DNA from: Mesorhizobium sp. J18
GTDB taxonomy: Bacteria > Pseudomonadota > Alphaproteobacteria > Rhizobiales > Rhizobiaceae
NCBI RefSeq assembly: GCF_007829525.1
Contig: NZ_VLJP01000056.1
Coordinates: 18,767-82,766, forward strand
Length of the DNA: 64,000 nt
Reading direction: 5' to 3'
Shown: one piece after another, positions 1 to 7,913 of the stretch
How positions within the stretch are numbered: the stretch's first letter is position 1
How the letters are laid out: every line of letters starts with the position of its first letter
The notes under the pieces: generated by a model
Seen by the model: the letters and a program-made list of their open reading frames with translations, nothing else
Database searches by the model: none
What the model was told of the DNA's origin: nothing
Translations under genes and position numbers: made by a program

Positions 1-796
1 TGCCGGCTTCCTTGGACGCCTTCGCGGCCACGCTGGTGGTGGGAAATTCGGCGACGCGCACACCCTGACTGACGGCTTCCTCGACATGTTCCAGCGTCGC
101 GTCGTCATGGCTGGCGAGGACGATGCCGCGCTCGCGGCAGGCTTCCGTCACAGCCTTCCGGTTGGGTGCCGAATTTTCACGCGATTCCTCTATGCGCTTC
201 TCGCAGAAGAGGCGGAATTGTTCTTCCGTCAGCTTCATCTTGCGCATGTAATAGAGCCTGTAGCTTTCCATCTTGGTGAACTGGCGCTGTCCAGGCGAAT
301 GATCCATCAGCGAAGCGAGTTTGACCCGTTCATCGCCATCGAAGTAAGCGAAGCCCTCCATGCATTCGGGCGAAGAGACTTCGCAGCGCAGATGCAAAAA
401 GTGATCGGCGCGCAAACGGTCGGTCTTGACACTGTCCTCAATGGCATCGGCGAGTTGACGCATGTCGGCCGGCGTCAAGTCGGCGTCACCGTCGAGACCG
501 ATACGAAGCGCATCGAGAACCGTCGTGATGCCGGAGGAGGCGACCTGGGCATCATGGGCCAGCACGGCCGCGATCGGGTTCCAGCGGACCTTCGGGCGTG
601 GCGCGTAGTGACCCTCGAGGTGGTCGGTATGGAGCTCGACCAGACCCGGGATGAGGAAATCGCCTTCCAGATCCTCGCCCCTGCGCGTGTCCCCGGCCGA
701 AACATCCAGGATGCGGCCGTCACGGATCGCCACGCTGCCCGTGATTACCTCGTCGGGCAGCACGATCCGGGCATTCTTCAATACAGTTTCACTCAT
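1..796 (-). CDS. phnM: alpha-D-ribose 1-methylphosphonate 5-triphosphate diphosphatase PhnM (3' end cut by window edge)
   Basis: PhnM is an amidohydrolase-fold enzyme that removes pyrophosphate from ribose 1-methylphosphonate 5-triphosphate, just before C-P bond cleavage by PhnJ. The translation starts MSETVLKNARIVLPDE from an ATG at 796 and stays open to base 1, so about 265 residues are visible and the C-terminus lies outside. The metal-binding stretch ELHTDHLEGH, near residue 55, is the family's HxD-type motif, and a later ASHDD motif is also present. The gene begins one base after the stop of the DUF1045 gene, so the two are almost certainly cotranscribed. Family assignment is secure; the end is not visible. 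Confidence 0.93.
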   Translation of the reverse strand, partial: MSETVLKNARIVLPDEVITGSVAIRDGRILDVSAGDTRRGEDLEGDFLIPGLVELHTDHLEGHYAPRPKVRWNPIAAVLAHDAQVASSGITTVLDALRIGLDGDADLTPADMRQLADAIEDSVKTDRLRADHFLHLRCEVSSPECMEGFAYFDGDERVKLASLMDHSPGQRQFTKMESYRLYYMRKMKLTEEQFRLFCEKRIEESRENSAPNRKAVTEACRERGIVLASHDDATLEHVEEAVSQGVRVAEFPTTSVAAKASKEAG

Positions 797-797
797 T

Positions 798-1505
798 TTA
801 TGCGTACTTTCGTTTTCTGATTGGCCCCATCGGATGGAAGGAGCGGATATGGAACGGAGCACCGGGCTCGCTCTCAACAAAAACGGCAAGGCCGTCTACG
901 TCCAATGGCCCGGAAAGCAGCGGCCCGAAAAAACCCTCGATCGCTTTGGCGACCCGTTCCTGTTCTGCAGCGGCTACGCGTCCGGTCAAGGTCATATGGA
1001 AGCGGAACTCCTCGAAGACGTAAGGATAACCCCATTTGTGGAGATTCTTCAGCTGCCCCGGCGTGAGCGCATCCGGATTGCGCCGCTCGATCTCAGCCGC
1101 CGTCAGAGGCGCCCGAAAGCGTTCGAAAGCCGTCACGACATTCGCGGCCAGATTGGCCAGTGCTGCTGAGCCTTGTGACGGCAGGATGGCGAAGAAGCCG
1201 TCCAGGCGACGAAGCGTGATCTCCGGCAGGCATACCGGCTCCTGGGATTGGGCAAAATTCTCCACAGCGCCGATGAGTTCGCTTTCGCTGACGCCCTCGG
1301 CAAGACGGAACGGGGCCTTCAGTGTAGCATGAAAGCCGTAACGCCGTGCGGCTGCGGTCTGAAAGGCGACTTCTGCGGGCGATAGAGGACCGGCGGCAGG
1401 CGACGGCAGGACTTCTCCGCTGAAGGCATCGCGCCCAAGCCACTGCGCCGCCCTCCGCGTCAGCGGATGATCCTTTTCCGGAGTAAAATAGATGGCAAAG
1501 CGCAT
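798..1505 (-). CDS. DUF1045 / 2H-phosphoesterase-like phosphonate metabolism protein
   Basis: This 235-residue protein belongs to the DUF1045 family found in many phn operons of proteobacteria. Two H-x-T motifs are visible, FHATLKAPF in the first half and FHMTLTG in the second; they are the signature of the 2H phosphoesterase superfamily, so it probably acts on a cyclic or phosphorylated sugar intermediate. That role is inferred; the substrate is not shown. It precedes phnM directly and follows phnE after a 117-base gap that contains a Pho-box-like sequence, suggesting that DUF1045-phnM has its own promoter. The start is an ATG matching the usual N-terminus MRFAIYFTP. Confidence 0.85.
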   Translation of the reverse strand: MRFAIYFTPEKDHPLTRRAAQWLGRDAFSGEVLPSPAAGPLSPAEVAFQTAAARRYGFHATLKAPFRLAEGVSESELIGAVENFAQSQEPVCLPEITLRRLDGFFAILPSQGSAALANLAANVVTAFERFRAPLTAAEIERRNPDALTPGQLKNLHKWGYPYVFEEFRFHMTLTGRVAAAEQERVAKAIEGFFGPLLSGPLDVDGLAVFVESEPGAPFHIRSFHPMGPIRKRKYA

Positions 1506-1547
1506 GTTTGTTCCTCGCCCGATTCGCGATGCAATTAGGCGATTTGC

Positions 1548-1565
1548 ATGACAGATTGACGAAAA
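1548..1565 (-). promoter_or_regulatory. candidate Pho box upstream of DUF1045-phnM
   Basis: On the minus strand the sequence reads TTTTCGT-CAAT-CTGTCAT. The second half-site is a perfect PhoB heptamer and the first matches CTGTCAT at 4 of 7 positions, with the normal 4-base spacer. Ten bases further downstream is TAATTG, the distance expected for a -10 element in PhoB-activated promoters. It lies 43 bases before the DUF1045 start codon. Sequence match only; binding is inferred. Confidence 0.45.
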
Positions 1566-1622
1566 CGCGAAGCAAAACCCTTCTATCAGATCGTTCTGCT
1601 CGCCTCCACCCGTCAGTCCGAA

Positions 1623-3167
1623 CTAGTGAGCCGGCGCACCAATCAGGCGTTTGCGCAGCCAGTTGGATACATTGTCGAAGACGAAAACCACGATCAGGAT
1701 CAGGATCACCATATAGGCCACGTTTTCCCAGTCGGAATTTGTACGCATGGCTTCCCAGAGCTTGAGCCCGATGCCGCCGGCGCCGACCGCGCCGATAATG
1801 GTGGCCGACCGCGTATTCGATTCCCAGAAATAGAGCGCCTGACTGATCAGTACCGGCGCCACTTGAGGCACCACGCCATAACGCTGGACGACGGCCGGCG
1901 CGGCCCCCACCGAGCGCACGCCCTCGCGCTGCTTGTCGTCGATATTTTCCAATGCCTCCGAATAGAGCTTTCCGAATGTCCCGGTATCGGTGAAGAAGAT
2001 TGCCGATATGCCGGCGAGCGGGCCGGGACCGAATGCGCGGGTAAAAAACAGCGCCCAGATGAGCATGTCGACGGAACGCAGGAAATCAAAGAAGCGCTTC
2101 AATACCTGGTTCACCAGGCGGTTCGGGTTGATATTGCGCGCCGCAGCGAAGGCGAGCGGGAATGCGACAAGCGTGGCAAGAACAGTGCCCGCAAAGGCCA
2201 TCACTATGGTTTGCAGGAGTTTGAGCCAGACATCGCCATGCTGCCAGTCGGTATTGTTGACGATGTTGTTCCAGGCGAGGGCGAGATTGGACCTGTTCGG
2301 ATCGAAGCGCTCACCAGTGAAGATTATCGAGGCAACTTCACTGACAGATTTGCCCCAGAAAGGTGAATTCGTGTCGAAAACGAAATTTTCCCACCCTAAG
2401 AAACGATGGCGGATTTTGACCTCGTCATCCTCGACCTCGGCACGGCCGGCAAAGCCGAAATAGACAAGCACTTTGTCGCCCGGATTCTTCTGCGTGGCCC
2501 AGTCCGGCAGTTCGCCCCGGGCTGTCACGCTCCGCCCGGGTTCGATGTCGAGGACGAGGACTTCATCGCCGCGCGTGACGGTCACCTGTTCGGGCGTCAC
2601 GTCGATCAGATTGCCGCGGCCGATCTCGACGGTAGCCTGAACGACTTCTTCCGTCCTCTCCGTTGCCGGGGTTGCGGATCGAGGCGCGCCGGCGGAAGTC
2701 CCACCGCCATCCGCTTCGCCCTCGAGCGGACCGAGGAAGCCGTCGGTCGGCGCCGTTTCCAGCGTCCCCAGAAATCCCTGCTGGGCCGGAGCGCTGTTCT
2801 CGGGGGAAGACGGGGCAGAACTCGATATGGTGCGTTCCACCATCGCTGTCTTCCTGGTGAGCCAGTCCGGATTCGGGTTTGCCCCCAGCGGAGAGGTACG
2901 CGGAAACGATATGTCGAGATAGCCGTCCTCGAATTCGATATCGGGACGGATCTCATAGGAGATCCAATCGGCGAGATAGTTGCCCGCTATGTCCCAGTTG
3001 CCGTTCGATATGACTTGGCCGATGGCGAAGAACCACCATGCGAATACGAGGTAGACAGCAATTCCGACTGCTATCAGCCAGCCGGCGCGCTGCTTGCGGG
3101 CCGCTGCACGGAATATCTCCGGGTGGCGGGCTGCTATTGCGGCATCGGATTCGAAGGTCGCGCTCAT
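1623..3167 (-). CDS. phnE: phosphonate ABC transporter permease PhnE (second copy, with large periplasmic insert)
   Basis: Inner-membrane subunit of the phosphonate importer. The 514-residue protein has an N-terminal membrane segment near residues 30-50 and a C-terminal permease domain from about residue 315 to the end, with the coupling-loop region near residue 455. It is much longer than the roughly 260-320 residues usual for PhnE because about 250 residues separate the first helix from the permease domain. That segment holds a Ser/Pro/Gly-rich linker (115-175) with a short repeat, GFLGTLE at 131 and GFLGPLE at 143, then an acidic, beta-rich part. It lies three bases after the first phnE. 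The permease call is firm; the role of the insert is unknown. Confidence 0.92.
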   Translation of the reverse strand: MSATFESDAAIAARHPEIFRAAARKQRAGWLIAVGIAVYLVFAWWFFAIGQVISNGNWDIAGNYLADWISYEIRPDIEFEDGYLDISFPRTSPLGANPNPDWLTRKTAMVERTISSSAPSSPENSAPAQQGFLGTLETAPTDGFLGPLEGEADGGGTSAGAPRSATPATERTEEVVQATVEIGRGNLIDVTPEQVTVTRGDEVLVLDIEPGRSVTARGELPDWATQKNPGDKVLVYFGFAGRAEVEDDEVKIRHRFLGWENFVFDTNSPFWGKSVSEVASIIFTGERFDPNRSNLALAWNNIVNNTDWQHGDVWLKLLQTIVMAFAGTVLATLVAFPLAFAAARNINPNRLVNQVLKRFFDFLRSVDMLIWALFFTRAFGPGPLAGISAIFFTDTGTFGKLYSEALENIDDKQREGVRSVGAAPAVVQRYGVVPQVAPVLISQALYFWESNTRSATIIGAVGAGGIGLKLWEAMRTNSDWENVAYMVILILIVVFVFDNVSNWLRKRLIGAPAH

Positions 3168-3170
3168 GGA

Positions 3171-4139
3171 TCAGCCTCCGCGTCCAAATTCGAATGCCTG
3201 TTCGCCGACAAGCCGACGCCGCAGCCAGGCAGAGAACTGATCGACGGCAACGATGGTGCAGAAAAGCAGGAGCACGATCGCCAATGTCTTGGCCTCGTGA
3301 TTGCGGCTGATCGACAGGCGCAGCGCCTCGCCGATCCCGCCGCCGCCGACGGCGCCGATTATCGTCGAAGCGCGCACATTGATCTCGAGCCTCAACAGGG
3401 CATAGCTGAGGAAATTCGGCATCACCTGCGGCACGATGCCGAACCAGATACGCTCGACCCAGTTTGCGCCGGCGGCCCGGAGGCCTTCCTCCGGCTTCAA
3501 ATCAGCATTCTCCACAACCTCGAAGAACATCTTGCCGAGAGCGCCGATCGTATGGATCGAAACCGCGATCATGGCAGGCACTGCCCCGATACTGAAAACG
3601 GCGAGGAAGAAGCCGGCAATGACGATTTCCGGGAAAGCGCGCAGAACTTCCATGAAGCGCCGCACAAGGAAGCGCAGCCAGCGCCGCGTCGTCAGATTGG
3701 AGGCCGCAAGGAAGCAAAGCAGGAAACCGAAACCAAAGCCGACCAGAGTGGAGACGAGCGCTATATTGATCGTCTCCAGCATCTTGTAGGCATATTCGGG
3801 CAGGTAGAGCGTCTCCGTCAGATAGATGCGCCCTTCCGGATAGTTGTATTTTAGACTGCCGTCGTAATAGGGCGAGGGCAGGTCGAAAAGGGCGCGCCAG
3901 ACTTCCCATCCGTCGCGTGGAATCAATTGACCGATGAAATCAAAAAAATAAGGCAGGCGGTCGAGGAATTTGCCTGCATTCGAGGCATTGGCAAACCAGA
4001 GCGAGCCACTCATGGCCATCACAAGGAAGACCACGCTGCCAATCGTATAGAGTCGGCGGCGAGCGGTCATTTCCTGCCAATGGCTTTCGACCGTAAGACC
4101 CGCCGGCGAAAGAAGTTTTTCCGGAGCAGTGATGCTCAT
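3171..4139 (-). CDS. phnE: phosphonate ABC transporter permease PhnE (first copy)
   Basis: Inner-membrane permease of the phosphonate importer, about 322 residues, with one N-terminal membrane helix and a C-terminal five-helix permease domain. The coupling region contains EGLRAAGANWVERIWFGI and INVRASTIIGAVGGGGIG, both typical of PhnE. I place the start at the ATG at 4139 (MSITAPEK) because it has the Shine-Dalgarno-like GAGGG just before it; a GTG at 4151 would begin inside that site. It probably forms a heterodimer with the second PhnE, since both genes follow phnC-phnD. A strong stem-loop separates it from phnD. Confidence 0.93.
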   Translation of the reverse strand: MSITAPEKLLSPAGLTVESHWQEMTARRRLYTIGSVVFLVMAMSGSLWFANASNAGKFLDRLPYFFDFIGQLIPRDGWEVWRALFDLPSPYYDGSLKYNYPEGRIYLTETLYLPEYAYKMLETINIALVSTLVGFGFGFLLCFLAASNLTTRRWLRFLVRRFMEVLRAFPEIVIAGFFLAVFSIGAVPAMIAVSIHTIGALGKMFFEVVENADLKPEEGLRAAGANWVERIWFGIVPQVMPNFLSYALLRLEINVRASTIIGAVGGGGIGEALRLSISRNHEAKTLAIVLLLFCTIVAVDQFSAWLRRRLVGEQAFEFGRGG

Positions 4140-4159
4140 TCCCGCCCTCACACATGAAA

Positions 4160-4194
4160 GGGGCGCGGCGTGGCAAGACCGCGCGCCGCGCCCC
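4160..4194 (-). terminator. strong stem-loop between phnD and phnE
   Basis: A perfect 11-bp GC stem (GGGGCGCGGCG with CGCCGCGCCCC) and a 13-base loop lies directly after the phnD stop. On the minus strand it is followed only by TTTC, so it looks like a weak terminator or an mRNA-stabilising attenuator rather than a full stop. It would let phnD be made in excess over the permeases. Confidence 0.6.
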
Positions 4195-4207
4195 GATACC
4201 TGAAATA

Positions 4208-5116
4208 TCAGGAGCCGATCTGCGCCTTACGCGCGTCGATGATCGGCTGATAGAAGGCAGGCGTCACTTCGGTGTAGCCGGTATAGTCACCGCCCTGGAT
4301 GGCCGAAAAGCATTCGGGATCCGATTCCGGCAGAGCAACCATGAATTCCTTGAACTTCGTCTTCATGTCCGCATCCATAGAGGTGCGCACGACGATAGGG
4401 CCGTTGGGGATCAGCGGCGATTTCCAGACCTCTACGAGGTCATCCATGTCGAGGATGCCCTTTTCGACCATCTTGTGCAGATTGCCGGAGGTATAGCCTT
4501 CTTCGAACTCGCCGACGCCCGACGCCCAGGTCGTACCGGCATCGAACGTGCCTTTGAGAACTTCGAGAACGAGGTTTTCGTGACCGCCGCCGAAACCGGT
4601 CTCGGAGAAATACTCCTCGACAGGCATTCCAAGGGACTGCGCCAGGGTGACCGCAGGAACGAGATAGCCCGAGGTCGAGTCCGGATCGGCGAAGCCGAGC
4701 TTCTTGCCCTTCATATCCTCCAGCGTAGCGATGCCGGAATCCTTGCGGGCGACCATTACCGAGTAGTAGCCTTTCGAGCCGTCGGTCTGGACCGTGGTAA
4801 GGATCGGCTCAACTGCGTCCGGGTTCTCAAGATAGATCTTGGCGTATCCGGAAGCACCGAGCTCGGCATAGTCGAGCGTGCCGCCGAGCAACCCCTGAAT
4901 GACGCCATCATAGTCCGCAGCCGGGAAAAGCGACACCTTCTCGACCCCGAGCACTTCCGGCAGCTTTTCTGTCAGGCACTGGAAATTGCGCAGACGGTCG
5001 GCCTCGTTCTCGCCGCCCAGGATGCCGACGCGGAATTCCTTCAGGTCTTCGGCTTGCGCGGCGCCCATAGCCAACATGCCGAGTGCCACTGCACCCAAAA
5101 GTGTCTTTCTGATCAT
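4208..5116 (-). CDS. phnD: phosphonate ABC transporter substrate-binding protein PhnD
   Basis: Periplasmic phosphonate-binding protein, 302 residues. The start at 5116 is supported by GGAGAG ten bases upstream and by a clear signal peptide, MIRKTLLGAVALGMLAMG, with likely cleavage after AQA. The mature part begins EDLKEFRVGILGGENEADR, and the family features LDYAELGASGYAKIY and GKKLGFADPDSTSGYL are present, as in PhnD-type SBP_bac_3/PhnD domains. It delivers phosphonate or phosphate esters to PhnE/PhnC. It sits between phnC and phnE, and both flanking gaps can form stem-loops, which fits the high dose needed for a binding protein. Confidence 0.95.
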   Translation of the reverse strand: MIRKTLLGAVALGMLAMGAAQAEDLKEFRVGILGGENEADRLRNFQCLTEKLPEVLGVEKVSLFPAADYDGVIQGLLGGTLDYAELGASGYAKIYLENPDAVEPILTTVQTDGSKGYYSVMVARKDSGIATLEDMKGKKLGFADPDSTSGYLVPAVTLAQSLGMPVEEYFSETGFGGGHENLVLEVLKGTFDAGTTWASGVGEFEEGYTSGNLHKMVEKGILDMDDLVEVWKSPLIPNGPIVVRTSMDADMKTKFKEFMVALPESDPECFSAIQGGDYTGYTEVTPAFYQPIIDARKAQIGS

Positions 5117-5132
5117 GGATTTCTCTCCTGTT

Positions 5133-5178
5133 CGCCAAAGTTGGCGGTTCATCCTTGGTGTGAGAAGCCCGTAACGGG
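5133..5178 (-). repeat. two small stem-loops between phnC and phnD
   Basis: The 80-base gap holds CGCCAAAGTTGGCG (5133-5146) and CCCG-TAA-CGGG (5168-5178), both short self-complementary elements. They could protect the 5' end of a processed phnD message. No U-run follows, so neither looks like a terminator. Confidence 0.35.
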
Positions 5179-5196
5179 GGCGAGTCGATCCCGGGT

Positions 5197-6039
5197 TCAG
5201 ACGTCCGCCAAAGCGGGGCGGAGGCTGCCGGTGGATTCCACCTTCTGCCGCGAAGGCGCAGCTATACTTGTCGAGGTGATCGCCTCGGACAGTTCCTCTC
5301 CTTCGGCATCGGCACCGTAGATCCTCCGGACCGCAGTGGTCGTCAGCTCCTCCGGCGAGCCGTCGAAGACCACGGAACCCTGCGCCATGCCGATGATGCG
5401 CTGGCAATAGTTCCGTGCGGTGTCGAGCGTATGAAGGTTGGTGATGACGGTGATGCCATCACGTGCATTGATGTCACGCAGCGAATCCATCACCACTTTC
5501 GCGTTCAGCGGGTCGAGCGATGCGATCGGCTCATCTGCAAGGATGATTCTGGGCTCTTGCATCAGTGCCCTTGCGATGGCCACGCGCTGCTGCTGTCCGC
5601 CCGAAAGCGTGCCGGCGCGCTGGAGGGCAGTGTGTGCGATGTCGAGCCTCTCGAGTGCGGCAATGGCCCGGATGCGCTCCTCGCGCGTGAAGATATTGAG
5701 AAGATTGAGGGCCGTGGACCTGTGGTTCAGGCGGCCGAGAAGCACATTGGTGAGCACATCCAGCCGCGGCACGAGGTTGAACTGCTGAAAGATCATGGCA
5801 CAGTCCCGCTGCCAGCGCCGCAGGGCAGCGCCTCGCAGCGATGAAACCTCGACCTGATTGAAGTGGATCGAGCCCTCGCTTGGCTCCACCAGGCGATTGA
5901 TCATGCGCAAGAGAGTGGATTTGCCGGCACCGGAACGCCCGATGATGCCGACCATCTGCCCTTGGCCGATTTCGACATCGACGCCGTTCACAGCGATATT
6001 CGAGCCGAATCGTCGCGTGATCTTGCGGATTTCCAGCAT
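5197..6039 (-). CDS. phnC: phosphonate ABC transporter ATP-binding protein PhnC
   Basis: ATPase subunit of the phosphonate importer, 280 residues. Walker A is GRSGAGKST near residue 35, the signature motif is [15 protein letters not shown] and Walker B is [13 protein letters not shown]. The N-terminus [11 protein letters not shown] follows an AAAGG ribosome binding site. It is the first gene of the phnC-D-E-E set and faces a 190-base gap shared with the divergent DUF1236 gene, so a promoter for the transport genes is expected there; a Pho-box-like sequence is present. The C-terminal tail of about 40 residues beyond the core is longer than in E. coli PhnC. Confidence 0.95.
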   Translation of the reverse strand: MLEIRKITRRFGSNIAVNGVDVEIGQGQMVGIIGRSGAGKSTLLRMINRLVEPSEGSIHFNQVEVSSLRGAALRRWQRDCAMIFQQFNLVPRLDVLTNVLLGRLNHRSTALNLLNIFTREERIRAIAALERLDIAHTALQRAGTLSGGQQQRVAIARALMQEPRIILADEPIASLDPLNAKVVMDSLRDINARDGITVITNLHTLDTARNYCQRIIGMAQGSVVFDGSPEELTTTAVRRIYGADAEGEELSEAITSTSIAAPSRQKVESTGSLRPALADV

Positions 6040-6122
6040 CGCGCCTTTCCCCGATGGACGGGCTTTCTGCCCTTGTTTGGGAATGCCCTAAGGGATGCAG
6101 ATGAAGCTGGGATGTCGATCAC

Positions 6123-6140
6123 ATGTAGGTTTTATGACGA
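6123..6140 (-). promoter_or_regulatory. candidate Pho box upstream of phnC
   Basis: The minus strand reads TCGTCAT-AAAA-CCTACAT, matching the CTGTCAT-N4-CTGTCAT Pho box at 9 of 14 half-site positions, with an AAAA spacer as in the E. coli pstS box. It lies 84 bases before the phnC start. No good -10 follows at the expected distance, so this is the weakest of the Pho-box candidates here. Confidence 0.35.
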
Positions 6141-6229
6141 TCCACATCGTGTTCGACCCGAAAGGGAACAAGGGAACCCTTCCCGGGGTGGCGAATTGTA
6201 AGTGCCATAAGAGTGAAGGAGTTGAAGGA

Positions 6230-6544
6230 ATGAAAGCCTATCTCTATGGCGCGGCCATCGCGCTGCCGATGCTTGCCGGCGCGGGCCTTGCCAACGCCCA
6301 GACGGTTATCGTTTCACCCGAACAGGAAACGGTGATTCGCGAATATGTCATCCAGCATGAAGCGCCGGTGGTACAGATGCCGGCAGACACGCAGCTTTCG
6401 ATAGGCGCGACCCTTCCCGCCGATGTCGAACTGCAGGTGATCGAAGTGCCCGAAGTGCAGCCGGAATACCGCTATGTGGTGATCGACGGACGCACCTATC
6501 TCGTGCAGCCTGACACGCGCGAGATCGTGCATATCATCGAATAG
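6230..6544 (+). CDS. DUF1236 family secreted protein
   Basis: Small 104-residue exported protein of the DUF1236 family, common in Rhizobiales and without a known biochemical function. The start at 6230 has GAAGGAGTTGAAGGA before it and gives a signal peptide (MKAYLYGAAIALPMLAGAG) with cleavage after ANA. The mature part opens with a PEQETVIREYV stretch and ends with YRYVVIDGRTYLVQP and a REIVHIIE tail, both typical of the family. It is the only plus-strand gene inside the minus-strand phn locus, lying between phnC and the acyltransferase gene. That position suggests a late insertion, with no evidence of a role in phosphonate use. Confidence 0.85.
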   Translation: MKAYLYGAAIALPMLAGAGLANAQTVIVSPEQETVIREYVIQHEAPVVQMPADTQLSIGATLPADVELQVIEVPEVQPEYRYVVIDGRTYLVQPDTREIVHIIE

Positions 6545-6558
6545 GCCTGTCGATATGA

Positions 6559-6591
6559 CATTCTGGCCCACCCACCGGGCGGGCCAGAATG
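6559..6591. terminator. bidirectional terminator-like hairpin
   Basis: A perfect 11-bp inverted repeat, CATTCTGGCCC with GGGCCAGAATG and an 11-base loop, fills the 48-base gap between the convergent DUF1236 and acyltransferase genes. Neither side has a U-run, so termination may need Rho. It would isolate the phnG-to-acyltransferase transcript from the genes beyond. Confidence 0.6.
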
Positions 6592-6592
6592 A

Positions 6593-7207
6593 TCAGGACC
6601 CGTATTTTTCCAGAAAGGCGTCGGCTGACAAGGCACGGAAATCATCCAGCGATTCGCGCAGCCGCGCATGATCCCAGTCCCACCAGGCAAGTTCCTCGAA
6701 CCGGCGGGCGGTGCGCTTGTCGAAGCGCTCGCGTATCGGCTTGGCCGGTACGCCGCCGACGATCGTATAGGGAGCCACATCCTTGGTGACCACGGCGCCT
6801 GCCCCGATGACGGCACCGTTGCCGACCGTTACGCCGGGCAGGACGGTCGAGCCGTGTCCGAGCCAGGTATCGTGACCAATGGTCACCGCATTGCCGCGGC
6901 GCCAGTCGAAGAATTCCACTTCATGGGCCGCATCATCCCAATAGTCCGAGGCGCGATAGGTGAAATGATGCAGCGTAGCCCGCCATGTGGGATGGTTGGT
7001 CGCATTGATGCGTACGGCAGCGGCGATATTGGAGAACTTGCCGATCGTGGCGCACCAGACGCTGCAATCCTGCATGATGTAGGAATAGTCGCCAAGGCTG
7101 CTCTCGTGAACACGCGAGCGGGCTTCGACCTCGGTATAGACACCGAGCGTTGAGTTCTCGACCTCGGCCGTCGGATGGATGAGGGGCGTCTCGGAAAGCC
7201 TGGTCAT
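6593..7207 (-). CDS. phosphonate-operon hexapeptide-repeat acyltransferase
   Basis: Left-handed beta-helix transferase of 204 residues. It belongs to the hexapeptide (LbetaH) acetyltransferase group specifically associated with phn operons (the TIGR03308-type family), related in fold to chloramphenicol/virginiamycin acetyltransferases. The repeats run through GAVIGAGAVVTKDVAPYTIV, followed by GGVPAKPIRERF, a typical end of the domain. A long loop near residues 55-90 (ATNHPTWRATLHHF) carries the likely catalytic histidine. Its start overlaps the phnL stop by four bases, so it is the last gene of the phnG-to-phnL transcript. The acyl acceptor is unknown; acetylation of aminoalkylphosphonates, as by PhnO, is a possible role. 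Confidence 0.85.
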   Translation of the reverse strand: MTRLSETPLIHPTAEVENSTLGVYTEVEARSRVHESSLGDYSYIMQDCSVWCATIGKFSNIAAAVRINATNHPTWRATLHHFTYRASDYWDDAAHEVEFFDWRRGNAVTIGHDTWLGHGSTVLPGVTVGNGAVIGAGAVVTKDVAPYTIVGGVPAKPIRERFDKRTARRFEELAWWDWDHARLRESLDDFRALSADAFLEKYGS

Positions 7208-7911
7208 GCGGCTGCCTTTCCCGGCGCAAACTGCGTGACGTCGATGATGCGGTCGGCCACCGCCTCCCGCACTTCCTGATCATGGAAGATGCCGAGCAAT
7301 GCGGTGCCGGCCTTCTTTTTTTCATCGATCATCTCGATCACCACCTCGCGATTCGTCTTGTCGAGCGACGCGGTCGGCTCGTCGAGAAGAAGAATCGGAT
7401 GGTTCGTGATGAAACCGCGGGCAATATTGACGCGCTGCTGTTCACCACCGGAGAAAGTGGCCGGCGGCAGAGACCACAGCCGCTCGGGAAGGTTGAGGCG
7501 GGAAAGCAAGGCGGCGGCCCTGTCCCGGGCTTCGGTTGTACTCACGCCCCGTGCCGACAGCGGCTCGGCCACGACGTCGATGGCCGGCACACGCGGGACG
7601 GTGCGCAGGAATTGGCTGACATAACCGATCGTATCGCGGCGAACGGCGAGTACCGTGCGCGGGGTGGCTGTGACCAGATCGATCAGGCCGTGGTCATGCT
7701 TGATGATGATCTGGCCCTCATCGGCGGAATAGTTGCCATAGACCATCTTGAGGATGGAACTCTTGCCGGCACCGGAAGGGCCTCCGAGCACGGCGCATTC
7801 ACCGGCCCCGACCGAGAACGAGACGTTGACGACAACGGGCAGCCTCACGCCGCCGCGCAGATGCATGGTGAAGGTCTTGGCGACTTCGGAAACGACGAGC
7901 GGTGTCGGCAT
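7204..7911 (-). CDS. phnL: C-P lyase operon ABC ATPase PhnL
   Basis: ABC-type ATPase of the carbon-phosphorus lyase system, 235 residues. It is not a transporter subunit: in E. coli PhnK and PhnL associate with the PhnGHIJ core. Walker A GGPSGAGKSS, signature FSGGEQQRVNIARG and Walker B ILLLDEPTASLD are all present. The opening MPTPLVVSEVAKTFTMHLRG and the insert around DHGLIDLVTATPRTVLAVRR match PhnL. It starts two bases after the phnK stop and overlaps the next gene by four bases, which supports tight cotranslation. Confidence 0.95.
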   Translation of the reverse strand: MPTPLVVSEVAKTFTMHLRGGVRLPVVVNVSFSVGAGECAVLGGPSGAGKSSILKMVYGNYSADEGQIIIKHDHGLIDLVTATPRTVLAVRRDTIGYVSQFLRTVPRVPAIDVVAEPLSARGVSTTEARDRAAALLSRLNLPERLWSLPPATFSGGEQQRVNIARGFITNHPILLLDEPTASLDKTNREVVIEMIDEKKKAGTALLGIFHDQEVREAVADRIIDVTQFAPGKAAA

Positions 7912-7913
7912 GG

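Noticed and set aside
798..1575. Overlapping long open frames opposite DUF1045 and phnM, such as 651-1169 and 86-820 on the plus strand
   Set aside because: They are antisense to well-identified genes and are expected by chance at high GC.
2406..3854. A 482-residue plus-strand open frame opposite both phnE genes
   Set aside because: Antisense to two permease genes; composition is typical of a shadow frame in high-GC DNA.
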